Positions 37,316 through 46,992 of a stretch of 64,000 nucleotides of DNA are shown here, in pieces. This stretch comes from Rhodobacteraceae bacterium LMO-JJ12 (GTDB lineage: Bacteria > Pseudomonadota > Alphaproteobacteria > Rhodobacterales > Rhodobacteraceae), in the NCBI GenBank assembly GCA_021555075.1, contig JAKGBX010000002.1, forward strand, positions 186,001-250,000, written 5' to 3'. The position numbers and the translations under genes are program-made. How positions within the stretch are numbered: the first letter of the stretch is position 1; each line of letters opens with the position of its first letter. The notes under the pieces are model-generated. The model worked only from the letters and a program-made list of their open reading frames with translations. It did no database searches and was not told where the DNA came from.

Positions 37316-38421
37316 TGGCGCTTTCGTCTCTCAATCAGCGGCGCTGGCGCAATTTCCGGCGCAACAGCCGCGCGTTCTGGTCGCTGATCATCTTTCTGGT
37401 GCTGTTTACCATCACGCTGTTTGCGGAATTCGTGGCCAATGACAAACCGATCCTGCTGAAATATCGCGGCGATCTTTATATGCCGATCTTTACCTTCTAT
37501 CCCGAGACCGCCTTTGGCGGTGATTTCCCGACCGAGGCGACCTATACCGACCCGGAGGTGAAATGCCTGATCGAGAGTGGCGGGCTGGAAGATTGTTTTG
37601 ACGATCCCGAGGCGGTGTTTGAGGACGCACAGGATGGCATGGTCAACGGTGAGGCGATTGAGAAGGGTTGGGCGATCTGGCCGATCATACCTTATTCGTA
37701 TGACACACCGGTGGACCGGTTGGGCGCGGCGCCGCTGCCGCCAGGCGAAGGCAATTACCTCGGTACCGACGATACCAAGCGCGATGTGCTGGCGCGGGTG
37801 ATCTATGGTTTCCGCCTGTCGATCTTCTTCACCCTGATCGTGACGGTTCTGTCGAGCTTTGTGGGGATCATGGCGGGGGCAGTGCAGGGGTATTTCGGCG
37901 GCTGGGTCGATCTTATCTTTCAGCGGCTCATCGAGATCTGGGGGGCGACGCCGCAGATTTATGTGATCATCATCATGTTTGCAGTGTTCGGGCGAAATTT
38001 CTGGCTGCTGGTGTTCATTACGGTGCTGTTTGGCTGGACCGCGTTGGTGGGGGTGGTCAGGGCCGAGTTCTTGCGGGCGCGCAACCTTGAATATGTGCGC
38101 GCGGCCAAGGCGCTGGGGGTTTCCAACACAGTGATCATGTTCCGCCACATGCTGCCCAATGCGATGGTGGCGACGGTGACGATGCTGCCCTTTATCGTGA
38201 CGGGGACGATTGCCTTGTTGGCCGGTTTGGATTTTCTGGGCTTTGGGTTGCCGTCTTCGGCACCGAGCTTGGGTGAGTTGACGTTGCAGGCGAAACAGAA
38301 CCTGCAGGCGCCTTGGCTGGCCTTTACCGCGTTTTTCACCTTCGCCATCATGCTGTCGCTTCTGGTCTTCATTTTTGAAGGTGTCAGGGATGCGTTTGAC
38401 CCGAGAAAGACCTTTCAATGA
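37315..38421 (+). CDS. yejE: Peptide ABC transporter permease YejE
   Basis: A 368-residue DppC-type permease. Helix 1 is about 22-42. A large periplasmic domain (about 43-160) contains a YLGTDDTKRDVLARVIYGFR motif before the core. The EAA loop is EYVRAAKALGVSNTVIMFRHMLPNAM. It overlaps yejF by four bases (ATGA). Confidence 0.92.
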   Translation: MALSSLNQRRWRNFRRNSRAFWSLIIFLVLFTITLFAEFVANDKPILLKYRGDLYMPIFTFYPETAFGGDFPTEATYTDPEVKCLIESGGLEDCFDDPEAVFEDAQDGMVNGEAIEKGWAIWPIIPYSYDTPVDRLGAAPLPPGEGNYLGTDDTKRDVLARVIYGFRLSIFFTLIVTVLSSFVGIMAGAVQGYFGGWVDLIFQRLIEIWGATPQIYVIIIMFAVFGRNFWLLVFITVLFGWTALVGVVRAEFLRARNLEYVRAAKALGVSNTVIMFRHMLPNAMVATVTMLPFIVTGTIALLAGLDFLGFGLPSSAPSLGELTLQAKQNLQAPWLAFTAFFTFAIMLSLLVFIFEGVRDAFDPRKTFQ

Positions 38422-40010
38422 GTTTGCTTGAAGTGAAGGACCTGTGGGTTGGCTTTCGCCAAGATGGCAAGGTGAATCCGGCGGTGCGCGGGGTGTCGTT
38501 CTCGGTGGACCGAGGTGAGACCGTTGCCATTGTAGGCGAGTCCGGCTCGGGGAAATCGGTATCGGCGCTGTCCACTGTGTCGCTGTTGCCATCGAGCGCC
38601 GAAGTGAAAGGTTCGGTGCTCTATGACGGGCAGGAGATGATCGGGGCGGATGAGAAGTTGCTGCGCAAGGTGCGGGGCAATGACATCAGCTTTATTTTTC
38701 AGGAGCCGATGACGAGCCTTAACCCGTTGCACACGATTGAAAAGCAGCTGGTCGAAAGTATTGCGCTGCATCAGGGGCTGACTGGGGCGCCGGCGCGTGA
38801 GCGGATTTTGGAGTTGTTGGCCCGTGTGGGTATTCGCGATGCCGAAAGCCGTTTGGGGGCCTATCCACACCAATTGAGCGGCGGGCAGCGGCAGCGGGTG
38901 ATGATCGCCATGGCGCTGGCCAACAAGCCCGACATTCTGGTGGCGGACGAGCCGACGACTGCGCTTGATGTGACCATTCAGGCGCAGATTCTTGAGCTTT
39001 TGGCGGAGTTGAAGCGGTCTGAGAATATGGGGCTGTTGTTTATCACCCATGATCTGGGGGTGGTGAAACGCTTTGCCGACCGCGTTTGCGTGATGAAGGA
39101 CGGTGAGATTGTTGAGAGCGGCGAGACGGCAGCGCTGTTTGCCGACCCGCAGCATCCCTATACCCAGAAGCTGTTGGGTGCGCATGCGGTGGGGCAGCCG
39201 GGGCCGGTGCCGGACGATGCCAAGGTGTTGGTGCAAACCGATCGTCTGAAGGTTTGGTTTCCGATCCAGACGGGTTTTTTCAAGCGCACAACCGGGCATG
39301 TGAAAGCAGTAAACGATGCCAGCATTTCGGTGCGGGCGGGAGAAACCCTTGGCATTGTGGGCGAGAGCGGGTCGGGTAAGACCACGCTGGCGCTGGCGAT
39401 CATGCGGCTGATTTCCTCGGAAGGGGGGATCACCTATCAGGGCGAGGATGTGCGCAAATGGAGCACGCGCAAGCTGCGCGATTTGCGGCGCGAAATGCAG
39501 ATTGTGTTTCAAGACCCTTATGGATCGCTTTCGCCGCGCATGAGTTGCGAACAGATCATCGCCGAGGGGTTGGGTGTGCATGGCAAACCCGATGGGCGCG
39601 TAGAGCGCGAGTTGGTGGCCGAAGTGATGGCGGAAGTCGGGCTGGATCCGGCGATGATGGATCGCTATCCACACGAATTTTCCGGCGGCCAACGGCAGCG
39701 GATCGCGATTGCACGCGCGATGATTTTGCGGCCCAAGCTGGTGGTTCTGGATGAGCCGACAAGCGCGCTGGACATGACCGTGCAGGTGCAGATTGTCGAC
39801 CTGCTGCGCGATTTGCAGCAGAAATACGGGCTGGCATATCTGTTCATTTCACACGATCTGAACGTGGTGCGGGCGATGAGCCACAAGATGGTGGTGATGA
39901 AACAGGGCGATATCGTTGAGGCGGGATCGGCGCGGGATCTGTTCGAGAATCCACAAACAGAATATGCGCGCACCCTGCTGGCAGCGGCACTGGATTTGAA
40001 GACAGGCTAG
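38418..40010 (+). CDS. yejF: Peptide ABC transporter ATP-binding protein YejF (two ATPase domains)
   Basis: A 530-residue protein with two complete ABC domains. The first has [12 protein letters not shown] (about 37), [15 protein letters not shown] and DEPTTALDV. The second has [12 protein letters not shown] (about 315), [15 protein letters not shown] and DEPTSALDM. The fused arrangement is diagnostic of YejF/oligopeptide importers with one ATPase gene. A palindromic terminator follows, shared with the convergent hemN. Confidence 0.93.
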   Translation: MSLLEVKDLWVGFRQDGKVNPAVRGVSFSVDRGETVAIVGESGSGKSVSALSTVSLLPSSAEVKGSVLYDGQEMIGADEKLLRKVRGNDISFIFQEPMTSLNPLHTIEKQLVESIALHQGLTGAPARERILELLARVGIRDAESRLGAYPHQLSGGQRQRVMIAMALANKPDILVADEPTTALDVTIQAQILELLAELKRSENMGLLFITHDLGVVKRFADRVCVMKDGEIVESGETAALFADPQHPYTQKLLGAHAVGQPGPVPDDAKVLVQTDRLKVWFPIQTGFFKRTTGHVKAVNDASISVRAGETLGIVGESGSGKTTLALAIMRLISSEGGITYQGEDVRKWSTRKLRDLRREMQIVFQDPYGSLSPRMSCEQIIAEGLGVHGKPDGRVERELVAEVMAEVGLDPAMMDRYPHEFSGGQRQRIAIARAMILRPKLVVLDEPTSALDMTVQVQIVDLLRDLQQKYGLAYLFISHDLNVVRAMSHKMVVMKQGDIVEAGSARDLFENPQTEYARTLLAAALDLKTG

Positions 40011-40020
40011 AGCGCGGGAA

Positions 40021-40039
40021 GGTGGGCAGAATGCCCACC
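40021..40039. terminator. GGTGGGCA palindrome between yejF and hemN
   Basis: GGTGGGCA-GAA-TGCCCACC is a perfect 8-bp hairpin ten bases after yejF and twelve bases after the end of hemN. The same sequence recurs at 42243-42261, also between convergent genes, so it probably serves as a bidirectional terminator. Confidence 0.7.
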
Positions 40040-40050
40040 CAGCGCACGTT

Positions 40051-41406
40051 TCAGATCGCTGAGCTGTGGCCTGCTTTGGACAGGTCGTAGGCATCAAAGG
40101 CGCGCGCAACCATCCGGGTCAGCGGGCGGGCGGCAAGCGGGATGACCAGCCCGTCATCGGTTACTTCGAGCAGACCGTCGAACTGAGAAACAACCCGGGC
40201 GAGCATCGAGGACAGCTCGGTGCGGGAGATTTCGTGATCGCGCAGGATCTCGGCCGAATCGATGCGGAAATCACACATCAGCATTTCGATCATCCGCGAG
40301 CGCATTTTGTCGTCCGCCGTGAAGACGTGGCCGCGCGAGGTCGAGAAACGGCCATCGCGGATTTTGCCGGTATGGGCTGATGTAGCCGGGGCGTTTTGCG
40401 CGAACCCTTGGGGGAAGCGCGAGATTGACGAGGCGCCGAGGCCGATCAACGCTTCGGCAGGATCATCGGTATAGCCCTGGAAATTGCGCCGTAATGTGCC
40501 GTTGTTCTGGGCCACAGCCAATCCATCGCTCTTGAGCGCGAAGTGGTCGATGCCGATCTCAGCATAGTCGTCCCACAGGAAGAGCTTGCGCGCGGTCTCA
40601 AACAGGTCGAGCCGTTGTTGTGGTGTCGGTAGCTTGTCGGAGGGGATCAGCTGCTGTCGTTTGGCCATCCAAGGAACGTGAGCGTAGCCGTAAAGCGCCA
40701 CGCGATCAGGGGCGAGCGCGAGCAGCTTTTGCACACTTTCGGTGATTCGTTCGTTCGATTGATCCGGCAGGCCGAAAAGGATGTCGGCGTTGAGTGAATG
40801 TACGCCACGTGCCCGAATTTCAGTCACGGCGTCGCGCGTTAGCTCAAAACTCTGCATTCGTCCGATTGTTTTCTGAATTTCTTCATCGAAGTCCTGCACC
40901 CCGATCGAGGCACGATTCATGCCCGCAGCAGCCAGCGCATCGAGACGCGGACCGTCGATCTCATTGGGGTCGATTTCGACCGAGAATTCATAATTCTCGG
41001 CGAATGGTGCGACATCCGCGATGGCGCCTGCGAGTTCGGTCATCATCGGTGGAGTCAGAAGCGTCGGCGTGCCACCACCCCAATGCAGACGGGATAATCT
41101 TACGCCAGCGGGCAGTTTTGCCTTGAGCAATTCGATCTCGGCCAGCAGGGTTTTGAGGTAGGCGAGTACTGGTGCGTCGCTCTGTGTGCCCTGGGTGCGG
41201 CAGGCGCAAAACCAGCAGAGACGCCGACAAAACGGCACATGCACATAGAGCGAAACCTCACCGCCGGGCGCGATTGCGCTGATCCAGGAGGTGAATTCTT
41301 CGGGGCCGACCGAAGGGGTGAACTGCGGTGCCGTTGGATAGCTGGTATAACGCGGTACTTTCGCGTCAAATAGACCAAGATCGGCGAGTTGTGTTTTCGT
41401 TATCAT
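40051..41406 (-). CDS. hemN: Oxygen-independent coproporphyrinogen III oxidase
   Basis: Radical-SAM enzyme that decarboxylates coproporphyrinogen III when oxygen is scarce. The 451-residue protein has the [4Fe-4S] motif Cys60, Cys64 and Cys67 (FCRRLCWFC), the GGGTPT motif near residue 112 and a C-terminal HemN domain. The YIRSYPTA-like start of E. coli HemN appears as VPRYTSYPTAPQF, which separates it from HemW. It is divergent from fnrL around an FNR box, fitting its anaerobic role and the haem demand of the nearby cbb3 oxidase. Confidence 0.95.
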   Translation of the reverse strand: MITKTQLADLGLFDAKVPRYTSYPTAPQFTPSVGPEEFTSWISAIAPGGEVSLYVHVPFCRRLCWFCACRTQGTQSDAPVLAYLKTLLAEIELLKAKLPAGVRLSRLHWGGGTPTLLTPPMMTELAGAIADVAPFAENYEFSVEIDPNEIDGPRLDALAAAGMNRASIGVQDFDEEIQKTIGRMQSFELTRDAVTEIRARGVHSLNADILFGLPDQSNERITESVQKLLALAPDRVALYGYAHVPWMAKRQQLIPSDKLPTPQQRLDLFETARKLFLWDDYAEIGIDHFALKSDGLAVAQNNGTLRRNFQGYTDDPAEALIGLGASSISRFPQGFAQNAPATSAHTGKIRDGRFSTSRGHVFTADDKMRSRMIEMLMCDFRIDSAEILRDHEISRTELSSMLARVVSQFDGLLEVTDDGLVIPLAARPLTRMVARAFDAYDLSKAGHSSAI

Positions 41407-41441
41407 GCGTCTACCTTAATGGTTCATGACAAGCATCCTCC

Positions 41442-41455
41442 TTGATGCATATCAA
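41442..41455. promoter_or_regulatory. FNR box between hemN and fnrL
   Basis: TTGATGCATATCAA matches TTGAT-N4-ATCAA exactly. It is 36 bases from the hemN start and 17 bases from the fnrL ATG. This close to fnrL it probably mediates autorepression while activating hemN. The box is itself in the fnrL frame (TTG, ATG), which creates a false upstream start. Confidence 0.88.
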
Positions 41456-41471
41456 GCGCGCGAACCGTAAA

Positions 41472-42218
41472 ATGCTTAAAGATAAAACTGCAACCACTCA
41501 ACACGCTTGCGTGGACTGTCCGATCCGGTATCGGGCGGTTTGTTCACGTTGTGATGCGGATGAGATCGAAGAGCTGGAAACGTTCAAATATTACCGCTCG
41601 TTCGAGGCGGGACAGACTGTTGTCTGGTCGGGTGACCGGATGGACTTTGTCGGCTCGGTAGTGTCGGGGATCGGGACGTTGACCCAGACGATGGAGGATG
41701 GGCGCACGCAAATGGTTGGCCTGCTTCTGCCCAGCGATTTTGTTGGCAGACCGGGGCGCGACGGGGCGGCCTATGACGTGGTGGCGACCACTGATCTTGT
41801 GATGTGCTGTTTTCGCAAGAAACCATTTGAGAAAATGATGGAGAGAACCCCGCACGTGGCGCAGCGCTTGCTGGAAATGACGCTTGATGAGCTGGATGCT
41901 GCGCGCGAGTGGATGCTTGTTCTGGGCCGCAAGACGGCGCGTGAGAAGATTGCCAGCCTGTTGTCGATCGTGGCGCGGCGGGGCGCGGTGTTGAAGCCAG
42001 AGGACCGGATCGGACCGATGGTGTTCGATCTGCCCCTTACCCGTGAGGCAATGGCCGATTATCTGGGGCTGACGCTGGAAACCGTGAGTCGCCAGATCAG
42101 TGCTCTGAAACGTGACGGTGTGATCCAACTGCAAGGCAAACGGAACGTGACCGTGCCGGATTTTGCGCGTCTAATGGAAGAAGCTGGCGATGACGCTGAT
42201 GGCGGGATGTTGGCCTGA
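41472..42218 (+). CDS. fnrL: FNR-type oxygen-sensing regulator FnrL
   Basis: A 248-residue Crp/Fnr activator that carries an oxygen-labile [4Fe-4S] cluster. The cysteines are Cys13, Cys16 and Cys24 (ACVDCPIRYRAVCSRC, with an extra Cys27) plus Cys112 in the beta-roll. The HTH recognition helix LTLETVSRQISAL has the E-x2-S-R residues that read TTGAT. ATG 41472 is used; earlier in-frame TTG and ATG lie inside the FNR box. Likely controls hemN, uspA, ccoNOQP and ccoGHIS. Confidence 0.94.
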   Translation: MLKDKTATTQHACVDCPIRYRAVCSRCDADEIEELETFKYYRSFEAGQTVVWSGDRMDFVGSVVSGIGTLTQTMEDGRTQMVGLLLPSDFVGRPGRDGAAYDVVATTDLVMCCFRKKPFEKMMERTPHVAQRLLEMTLDELDAAREWMLVLGRKTAREKIASLLSIVARRGAVLKPEDRIGPMVFDLPLTREAMADYLGLTLETVSRQISALKRDGVIQLQGKRNVTVPDFARLMEEAGDDADGGMLA

Positions 42219-42238
42219 AGTCTGGTCTGATCGCGAGG

Positions 42239-42266
42239 GGAAGGTGGGCAGACTGCCCACCCTTCC
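42239..42266. terminator. Palindromic terminator between fnrL and uspA
   Basis: GGAAGGTGGGCA, loop GAC, then TGCCCACCCTTCC forms an 11-12 bp stem with one bulged C. It is the second copy of the GGTGGGCA family and again separates convergent genes. Confidence 0.7.
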
Positions 42267-42277
42267 AAGTTTAGAGA

Positions 42278-43117
42278 TCAATGTGCCATGAACACCGGCA
42301 GATCGGCCTGTTCGAGCATATAGCGGGTCGCACCGCCCAGGATGGCTTCGCGGAAGCGTGAATGGCCATAGGCACCCATCACGATCAGATCAGCATTGAT
42401 ATCAGCGGCATGACGTTTGAGAACATCCGATACGCGCGGAAGTGTCTTGGAAAGCACGTCGACCTCTGCACGCACCCCATGACGCGACAGGAATTGTGAC
42501 AGCATGCCACCGGGATCTGAGCGATAGGGGCCATGCACTGGCGGGTCGATGACTACGACATGCACGTTTTCGGCGGCTTTCAGCACTGGCAGCGCAGCAC
42601 GCACGGCATTCAGCGCCTCACCGCTTTCGTTCCAGCCGATCATCACGCATTTCGGGCTGGGGCGCGGGGCGCCGCTATCCGGGACCACGAGAACCGAGGC
42701 CTGTCCCTCAAACAGCGCTGCCTCGATCACCGGTTCAAGTTCGGCACCGTGGGTCTTGCCATAGGGTTTGGGCAGAATCACCAGATCCGAGAAGCGCGCG
42801 CGTGCGGCGACGTGGCGCCCGAGATCGGCCAATTGTGCAACACCGCTATCGGTGCTCCAACGGATATTTGATCCGGCAAGCAGGGACTTGCATTTCTCTT
42901 CGATGGCTTCGGCCTCTTCCTGGGCGCGATTGATGGTTTCCTGAAGTACCATTGCGTTGGCTCCGGCATAGTAATAGCCGGTCTGACTGCGATCGACGCC
43001 AAGACAAAGAACTTCAAGATGGGCGTCCGCCACATCGGCGATGGCAATGCCGTGCGTCAGCACGTTTTCGGCGAATGCCGGGTCTGTCAGTACTGAAAAC
43101 AGGGTTTTGTAGGCCAT
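42278..43117 (-). CDS. uspA: Universal stress protein (double UspA)
   Basis: A 279-residue protein with two Usp domains. The C-terminal one has the ATP-binding motif G-x2-G-x9-G-(S/T) as GAYGHSRFREAILGGATRYML (about 249-269); the N-terminal one is degenerate. Usp proteins help cells survive energy or oxygen limitation. In Rhodobacterales this gene sits conservatively between fnrL and ccoN. GGAGAGG precedes ATG 43117. An FNR box 97 bases upstream is shared with ccoN. Confidence 0.9.
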   Translation of the reverse strand: MAYKTLFSVLTDPAFAENVLTHGIAIADVADAHLEVLCLGVDRSQTGYYYAGANAMVLQETINRAQEEAEAIEEKCKSLLAGSNIRWSTDSGVAQLADLGRHVAARARFSDLVILPKPYGKTHGAELEPVIEAALFEGQASVLVVPDSGAPRPSPKCVMIGWNESGEALNAVRAALPVLKAAENVHVVVIDPPVHGPYRSDPGGMLSQFLSRHGVRAEVDVLSKTLPRVSDVLKRHAADINADLIVMGAYGHSRFREAILGGATRYMLEQADLPVFMAH

Positions 43118-43213
43118 GGTCCTCTCCAGTGGGTTGTTCTATTCTCACGCTCGGCTTAATCCGCCGAAGCAGTGCACAACTGTGATGCCTAACAGGAAAC
43201 CGGACGGGCAATT

Positions 43214-43227
43214 TTGATGCAGATCAA
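43214..43227. promoter_or_regulatory. FNR box between uspA and ccoN
   Basis: TTGATGCAGATCAA is a perfect consensus, 92 bases from the ccoN start and 97 bases from the uspA start. It may activate both transcripts. Confidence 0.88.
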
Positions 43228-43318
43228 GGTGAGCGGGCAGTGTCTGCTTCATTAACATGGTAGCCAAATCCTCCAGTGCGGTAAAACGAGTCGCGCGGGT
43301 AAGACGAAGGGACTAAAA

Positions 43319-44923
43319 ATGGGTAATTATATCAAGCTGATCTTGTTTGGCTTGGTCACGCTTTTTGCGCTGATCGCAGCTTCCTATGCGCGTGATTTGG
43401 CCTACATGGTCAATGCTTTGGAAGTGGCGCTGGTTGCATTCGTGGCTTTCATCTGGACGTTGCGCCACACCGATGAACCGCGCGTCATAGCCGATCTGTC
43501 GGGTGAATACATGGACGGGCCGGTGCGCGCCGGTGTCATACTGACCGCCTTCTGGGGTGTTGTCGGTTTTCTGGTGGGCGTAACGATCGCGTTTCAGCTG
43601 GCCTTTCCGGCGCTGAACTTCGAATGGGCGCAGGGTTATATCAACTTTGGACGGATGCGCCCGCTGCACACCAGCGCGGTGATTTTCGCCTTTGGCGGGA
43701 CCGGGCTGATCACCACCTCATTTTACGTTGTCCAGCGCACCAGCGCCTCGCGGCTCTGGGGCGGAAACCTGGCTTGGTTCGTATTCTGGGGTTATCAGCT
43801 TTTCATCCTTCTCGCCGCGACCGGCTATCTTCTGGGGGCAACCCAGTCGAAGGAATACGCCGAACCAGAATGGTATGTTGATTGGTGGCTGACGATTGTC
43901 TGGCTGGCCTATCTCGCAGTCTTTGTCGGCACGTTGATGAAGCGCAGGGAGCCGCACATCTATGTGGCCAACTGGTTCTTCCTGTCATTCATCATCACCG
44001 TGGCGATGCTACATGTCGTCAACAACCTCAGCATCCCTGTTTCGTTCTTTGGGTCGAAATCGGTTCAGGTTTTCTCGGGCGTGCAGGATGCCATGACGCA
44101 GTGGTGGTATGGCCACAACGCCGTGGGCTTCTTCCTGACAGCGGGCTTCCTGGGGATGATGTACTATTTCGTGCCCAAGCAGGCCGAGCGTCCGGTGTTC
44201 TCGTATAAGCTGTCGATCATTCACTTCTGGGCGCTGATCTTTCTATATATCTGGGCCGGTCCGCACCACCTGCACTATACCGCGCTGCCCGATTGGGCCG
44301 GCACGTTGGGCATGGTGTTCTCGATCGTGCTGTGGATGCCGTCATGGGGTGGTATGATCAACGGGTTGATGACGCTGTCAGGTGCCTGGGACAAGCTGCG
44401 CACTGATCCGGTCATCCGGATGATGGTGATCTCGATCGGGTTCTATGGCATGTCGACCTTTGAAGGGCCGATGATGTCGATCCGTGCGGTCAACTCGCTC
44501 AGCCACTATACCGACTGGACCATTGGTCACGTCCATTCCGGCGCGTTGGGCTGGAATGGCATGATCACCTTTGGCGCGCTCTACTTCCTTGTGCCGAAAC
44601 TGTGGAACCGTGAGCGGCTCTATTCGCTTTCGCTGGTGAGCTGGCACTTCTGGCTCGCTACGATCGGTATCATTCTCTACGCCGCCTCGATGTGGGTGAC
44701 GGGGATCATGGAAGGTCTGATGTGGCGTGAAGTAGATGCCAATGGCTTCCTCGTGAACTCGTTCGCCGAAACTGTGGCTGCGAAATTCCCGATGTATGTC
44801 GTGCGCGGTCTTGGTGGGGTTCTGTTCCTCGCTGGTGCAATCGTCATGTGTTACAACCTCTGGATGACTGTGAAACGTTCGCCGGCTGTTCAAGCCGACA
44901 ACAGCGCAGTCCCGGCTGAATAA
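43319..44923 (+). CDS. ccoN: Cytochrome cbb3 oxidase subunit I
   Basis: Catalytic haem-copper subunit of the high-affinity terminal oxidase, 534 residues, 12 or more helices. Key ligands are recognisable: His in [12 protein letters not shown] (low-spin haem), the copper-B histidine in [11 protein letters not shown], the His pair in [15 protein letters not shown] and the haem histidines in [13 protein letters not shown]. It includes the cbb3-specific Tyr in YGHN. First gene of ccoNOQP, activated by FnrL under low oxygen. Confidence 0.97.
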   Translation: MGNYIKLILFGLVTLFALIAASYARDLAYMVNALEVALVAFVAFIWTLRHTDEPRVIADLSGEYMDGPVRAGVILTAFWGVVGFLVGVTIAFQLAFPALNFEWAQGYINFGRMRPLHTSAVIFAFGGTGLITTSFYVVQRTSASRLWGGNLAWFVFWGYQLFILLAATGYLLGATQSKEYAEPEWYVDWWLTIVWLAYLAVFVGTLMKRREPHIYVANWFFLSFIITVAMLHVVNNLSIPVSFFGSKSVQVFSGVQDAMTQWWYGHNAVGFFLTAGFLGMMYYFVPKQAERPVFSYKLSIIHFWALIFLYIWAGPHHLHYTALPDWAGTLGMVFSIVLWMPSWGGMINGLMTLSGAWDKLRTDPVIRMMVISIGFYGMSTFEGPMMSIRAVNSLSHYTDWTIGHVHSGALGWNGMITFGALYFLVPKLWNRERLYSLSLVSWHFWLATIGIILYAASMWVTGIMEGLMWREVDANGFLVNSFAETVAAKFPMYVVRGLGGVLFLAGAIVMCYNLWMTVKRSPAVQADNSAVPAE

Positions 44924-44937
44924 GGAGGGCCGGAGAC

Positions 44938-45666
44938 ATGGCAATTCTCGACAAACACGCGATCCTTGAGAAAAACGTAACGCTTCTGGCCATCTTTGCC
45001 TTCTTGGTGGTGACTGTCGGTGGCATCGTGCAGATCGCGCCGCTGTTCTGGCTGGAAAACACCATCGAGGATGTAGAGGGCATGCGCCCCTACACCCCGC
45101 TCGAGTTGGCCGGGCGCGACATCTATGTGCGGGAAGGCTGCTATGTGTGCCATAGCCAGATGATCCGTCCGATGCGCGACGAGGTCGAACGCTATGGCCA
45201 TTATAGTCTGGCGGCAGAGAGCCAGTATGACCATCCGTTCCAGTGGGGCTCAAAGCGGACGGGGCCAGACCTTGCCCGTGTTGGTGGGCGCTATTCGGAT
45301 GAATGGCATGTGGACCATTTGCGCGATCCGCAATCGGTGGTGCCGGAATCGGTGATGCCGAAATACGGTTTCCTTGAAGATACGCTGATTGACGGGCGAT
45401 ACATCGGTGATCTGTTGAAGACACATGCCTTTGTGGGTGTGCCCTATACCGAAGAGATGATCGAAAACGCCAAGGCCGACTTTGCTGTGCAGTCAGATCC
45501 TGACAGTGATTATGACGGCCTGATGGAGCGTTATGGCGAAAAGGTTCAGGTGCGCAATTTTGACGGGCGCCCGGGCATTTCGGAAATGGATGCGCTGGTG
45601 GCTTATCTGCAAATGCTCGGCACGTTGGTTGATTTCTCGACCTTCACGCCAGATGCGAGCCGGTAA
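44938..45666 (+). CDS. ccoO: Cytochrome cbb3 oxidase subunit II
   Basis: Membrane-anchored monohaem cytochrome c of the oxidase, 242 residues. An N-terminal helix (about 15-38) is followed by the haem site CYVCH (Cys68, Cys71, His72) in [14 protein letters not shown]. Axial Met lies in a [11 protein letters not shown] segment. Electrons pass from CcoP through it to CcoN. Fourteen bases after ccoN. Confidence 0.96.
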   Translation: MAILDKHAILEKNVTLLAIFAFLVVTVGGIVQIAPLFWLENTIEDVEGMRPYTPLELAGRDIYVREGCYVCHSQMIRPMRDEVERYGHYSLAAESQYDHPFQWGSKRTGPDLARVGGRYSDEWHVDHLRDPQSVVPESVMPKYGFLEDTLIDGRYIGDLLKTHAFVGVPYTEEMIENAKADFAVQSDPDSDYDGLMERYGEKVQVRNFDGRPGISEMDALVAYLQMLGTLVDFSTFTPDASR

Positions 45667-45679
45667 GGGGGGGATAGAA

Positions 45680-45898
45680 ATGGAAACCTATTCTCTTTTA
45701 CGTGAGATCGCAGACAGCTGGGTTCTGCTCGCTCTTTTCGTCTTCTTTGTCGGCATGGTTATTTGGGTCATGTTCCGGCCGGGGAGCACGAAGACTTATA
45801 AAGACGTGGCAGATATCCCGTTTCGGCATGAAGACAAGCCCGCGCCCGCGCGGTCAAACCATAAGCCCGCGCCCCGCCGGGGCGAAAAGGAGGCGTAA
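45680..45898 (+). CDS. ccoQ: Cytochrome cbb3 oxidase subunit IV
   Basis: A 72-residue single-helix subunit beginning METYSLLREIADSWVLLALFV with helix about 14-34. A basic and proline-rich tail ends RRGEKEA. CcoQ stabilises CcoP in the complex and in Rhodobacter is linked to redox signalling. The start ATG 45680 follows an AAGGGGGGG ribosome site; the longer open frame upstream lies inside ccoO. Four bases from ccoP. Confidence 0.9.
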   Translation: METYSLLREIADSWVLLALFVFFVGMVIWVMFRPGSTKTYKDVADIPFRHEDKPAPARSNHKPAPRRGEKEA

Positions 45899-45901
45899 GA
45901 C

Positions 45902-46771
45902 ATGGCAAAGAAACCTCAACAACAGCAGAATGATCCGGAAACCACAGGCCACAGCTGGGACGGGATCGAGGAATTTAACAACCCGTTGCCGCGGTGGTGG
46001 GTCTGGGTCTTTTATCTGACGATTATCTGGGGCCTGGCCTATACCATCGCCTATCCGGCATGGCCGGGGATCAAGGGTGCGACGACAGGTCTTCTGGGCT
46101 GGTCAACGCGCGGTGATGTGGCCGCCGAGATCCAATCGGTGGAAGCCAAGCTTGCTCCGATGAACGACAAGCTTGCCTCGGTCGAATTGGCCTCTATTGC
46201 GGATGATGACGCTTTGCGCACTTACGCCACCTCTGCCGGGGCGGCTGTTTTCAAGACCTGGTGTGCGCAGTGCCATGGATCGGGCGCAGCGGGCGCAAAA
46301 GGCTATCCCAACCTTCAGGACGATGATTGGCTTTGGGGCGGTGACATGGAAGCGATTCATCAGACGCTGACCGTAGGTATCCGCAGCCCGGATCACGAAG
46401 ACACGCGGATCAACGACATGGCCGCCTATGGCCGCGACGAGTTCCTTGAACCCGAACAGATCGAAGAGGTGGTCAACTATGTGATGTCGCTTTCGGGCGA
46501 GGCGCAGGATCCGTCGAAGGTTGAAGCGGGGCAAGTCGTTTTCGAAGACAACTGTACATCCTGCCACGGCGAAGACGGGCAGGGCGATCGCGATATGGGA
46601 GCGCCCAATCTGACAGATGCTATCTGGCTCTATGGTGACGGTTACAAAACCATATACGAGACTGTGTTTAACGGCCGGGGTGGCGTGATGCCAAACTGGA
46701 ATACGCGGCTCTCCGAAGCGCAGATCCGCGCTGTCGCCACCTATGTCCATCAGCTTGGCGGTGGCGAATAA
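45902..46771 (+). CDS. ccoP: Cytochrome cbb3 oxidase subunit III (dihaem)
   Basis: A 289-residue dihaem cytochrome c. The N-terminal region has WDGIEEFNNPLPRWW and one helix (about 33-50). The haem sites are CAQCH (Cys121, Cys124, His125) and CTSCH (Cys218, Cys221, His222). It accepts electrons from the bc1 complex or cytochrome c. Two hairpins follow, ending the ccoNOQP transcript. Confidence 0.96.
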   Translation: MAKKPQQQQNDPETTGHSWDGIEEFNNPLPRWWVWVFYLTIIWGLAYTIAYPAWPGIKGATTGLLGWSTRGDVAAEIQSVEAKLAPMNDKLASVELASIADDDALRTYATSAGAAVFKTWCAQCHGSGAAGAKGYPNLQDDDWLWGGDMEAIHQTLTVGIRSPDHEDTRINDMAAYGRDEFLEPEQIEEVVNYVMSLSGEAQDPSKVEAGQVVFEDNCTSCHGEDGQGDRDMGAPNLTDAIWLYGDGYKTIYETVFNGRGGVMPNWNTRLSEAQIRAVATYVHQLGGGE

Positions 46772-46779
46772 GAAGAATT

Positions 46780-46800
46780 CCGGGGGGCGCAACCCCCCGG
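46780..46800 (+). terminator. Strong G/C hairpin directly after ccoP
   Basis: CCGGGGGG (46780-46787), loop CGCAA and CCCCCCGG (46793-46800) start nine bases after the ccoP stop. No T-run follows, so it may be an mRNA-protecting hairpin with the true terminator downstream. Confidence 0.7.
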
Positions 46801-46899
46801 ATATGGCACCGGTCATTCCGTCCTGTTCGCGCGTTTCCTGGAAGGCCGGTGCCAACTTTCTCCTGAAACATGATCGCCAGGTCAAGCCCGTCCGGTCAA

Positions 46900-46930
46900 G
46901 CCTGCCGCTTGCGCAGGCGTTTTTCGTTTT
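46900..46930 (+). terminator. Rho-independent terminator of ccoNOQP
   Basis: GCCTGC (46900-46905), loop CGCTTGC and GCAGGC (46913-46918) are followed by GTTTTTCGTTTT. The T-rich tail is on the plus strand. Confidence 0.75.
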
Positions 46931-46992
46931 GGACGGTTGGCTGCCAAAGCCCAAACCCGAGACGCCAGAGGCGTGGTTGATAGACGATGGGA

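Larger units (their letters stand above)
46772..46992. other. Region after ccoP with two hairpins
   Basis: No supportable gene. It contains the CCGGGGGG hairpin at 46780-46800 and the terminator at 46900-46930. The roughly 100 bases between them would be transcribed only if the first hairpin is leaky. Confidence 0.5.

Noticed and set aside
37192-38592. Long minus-strand frames over yejE and yejF
   Set aside because: They are antisense to well-motifed ABC genes.
41442-41471. TTG/ATG start for FnrL within the FNR box
   Set aside because: The codons lie in the operator itself, and the next ATG (41472) gives a normal FnrL length with Cys13 as the first cluster cysteine.
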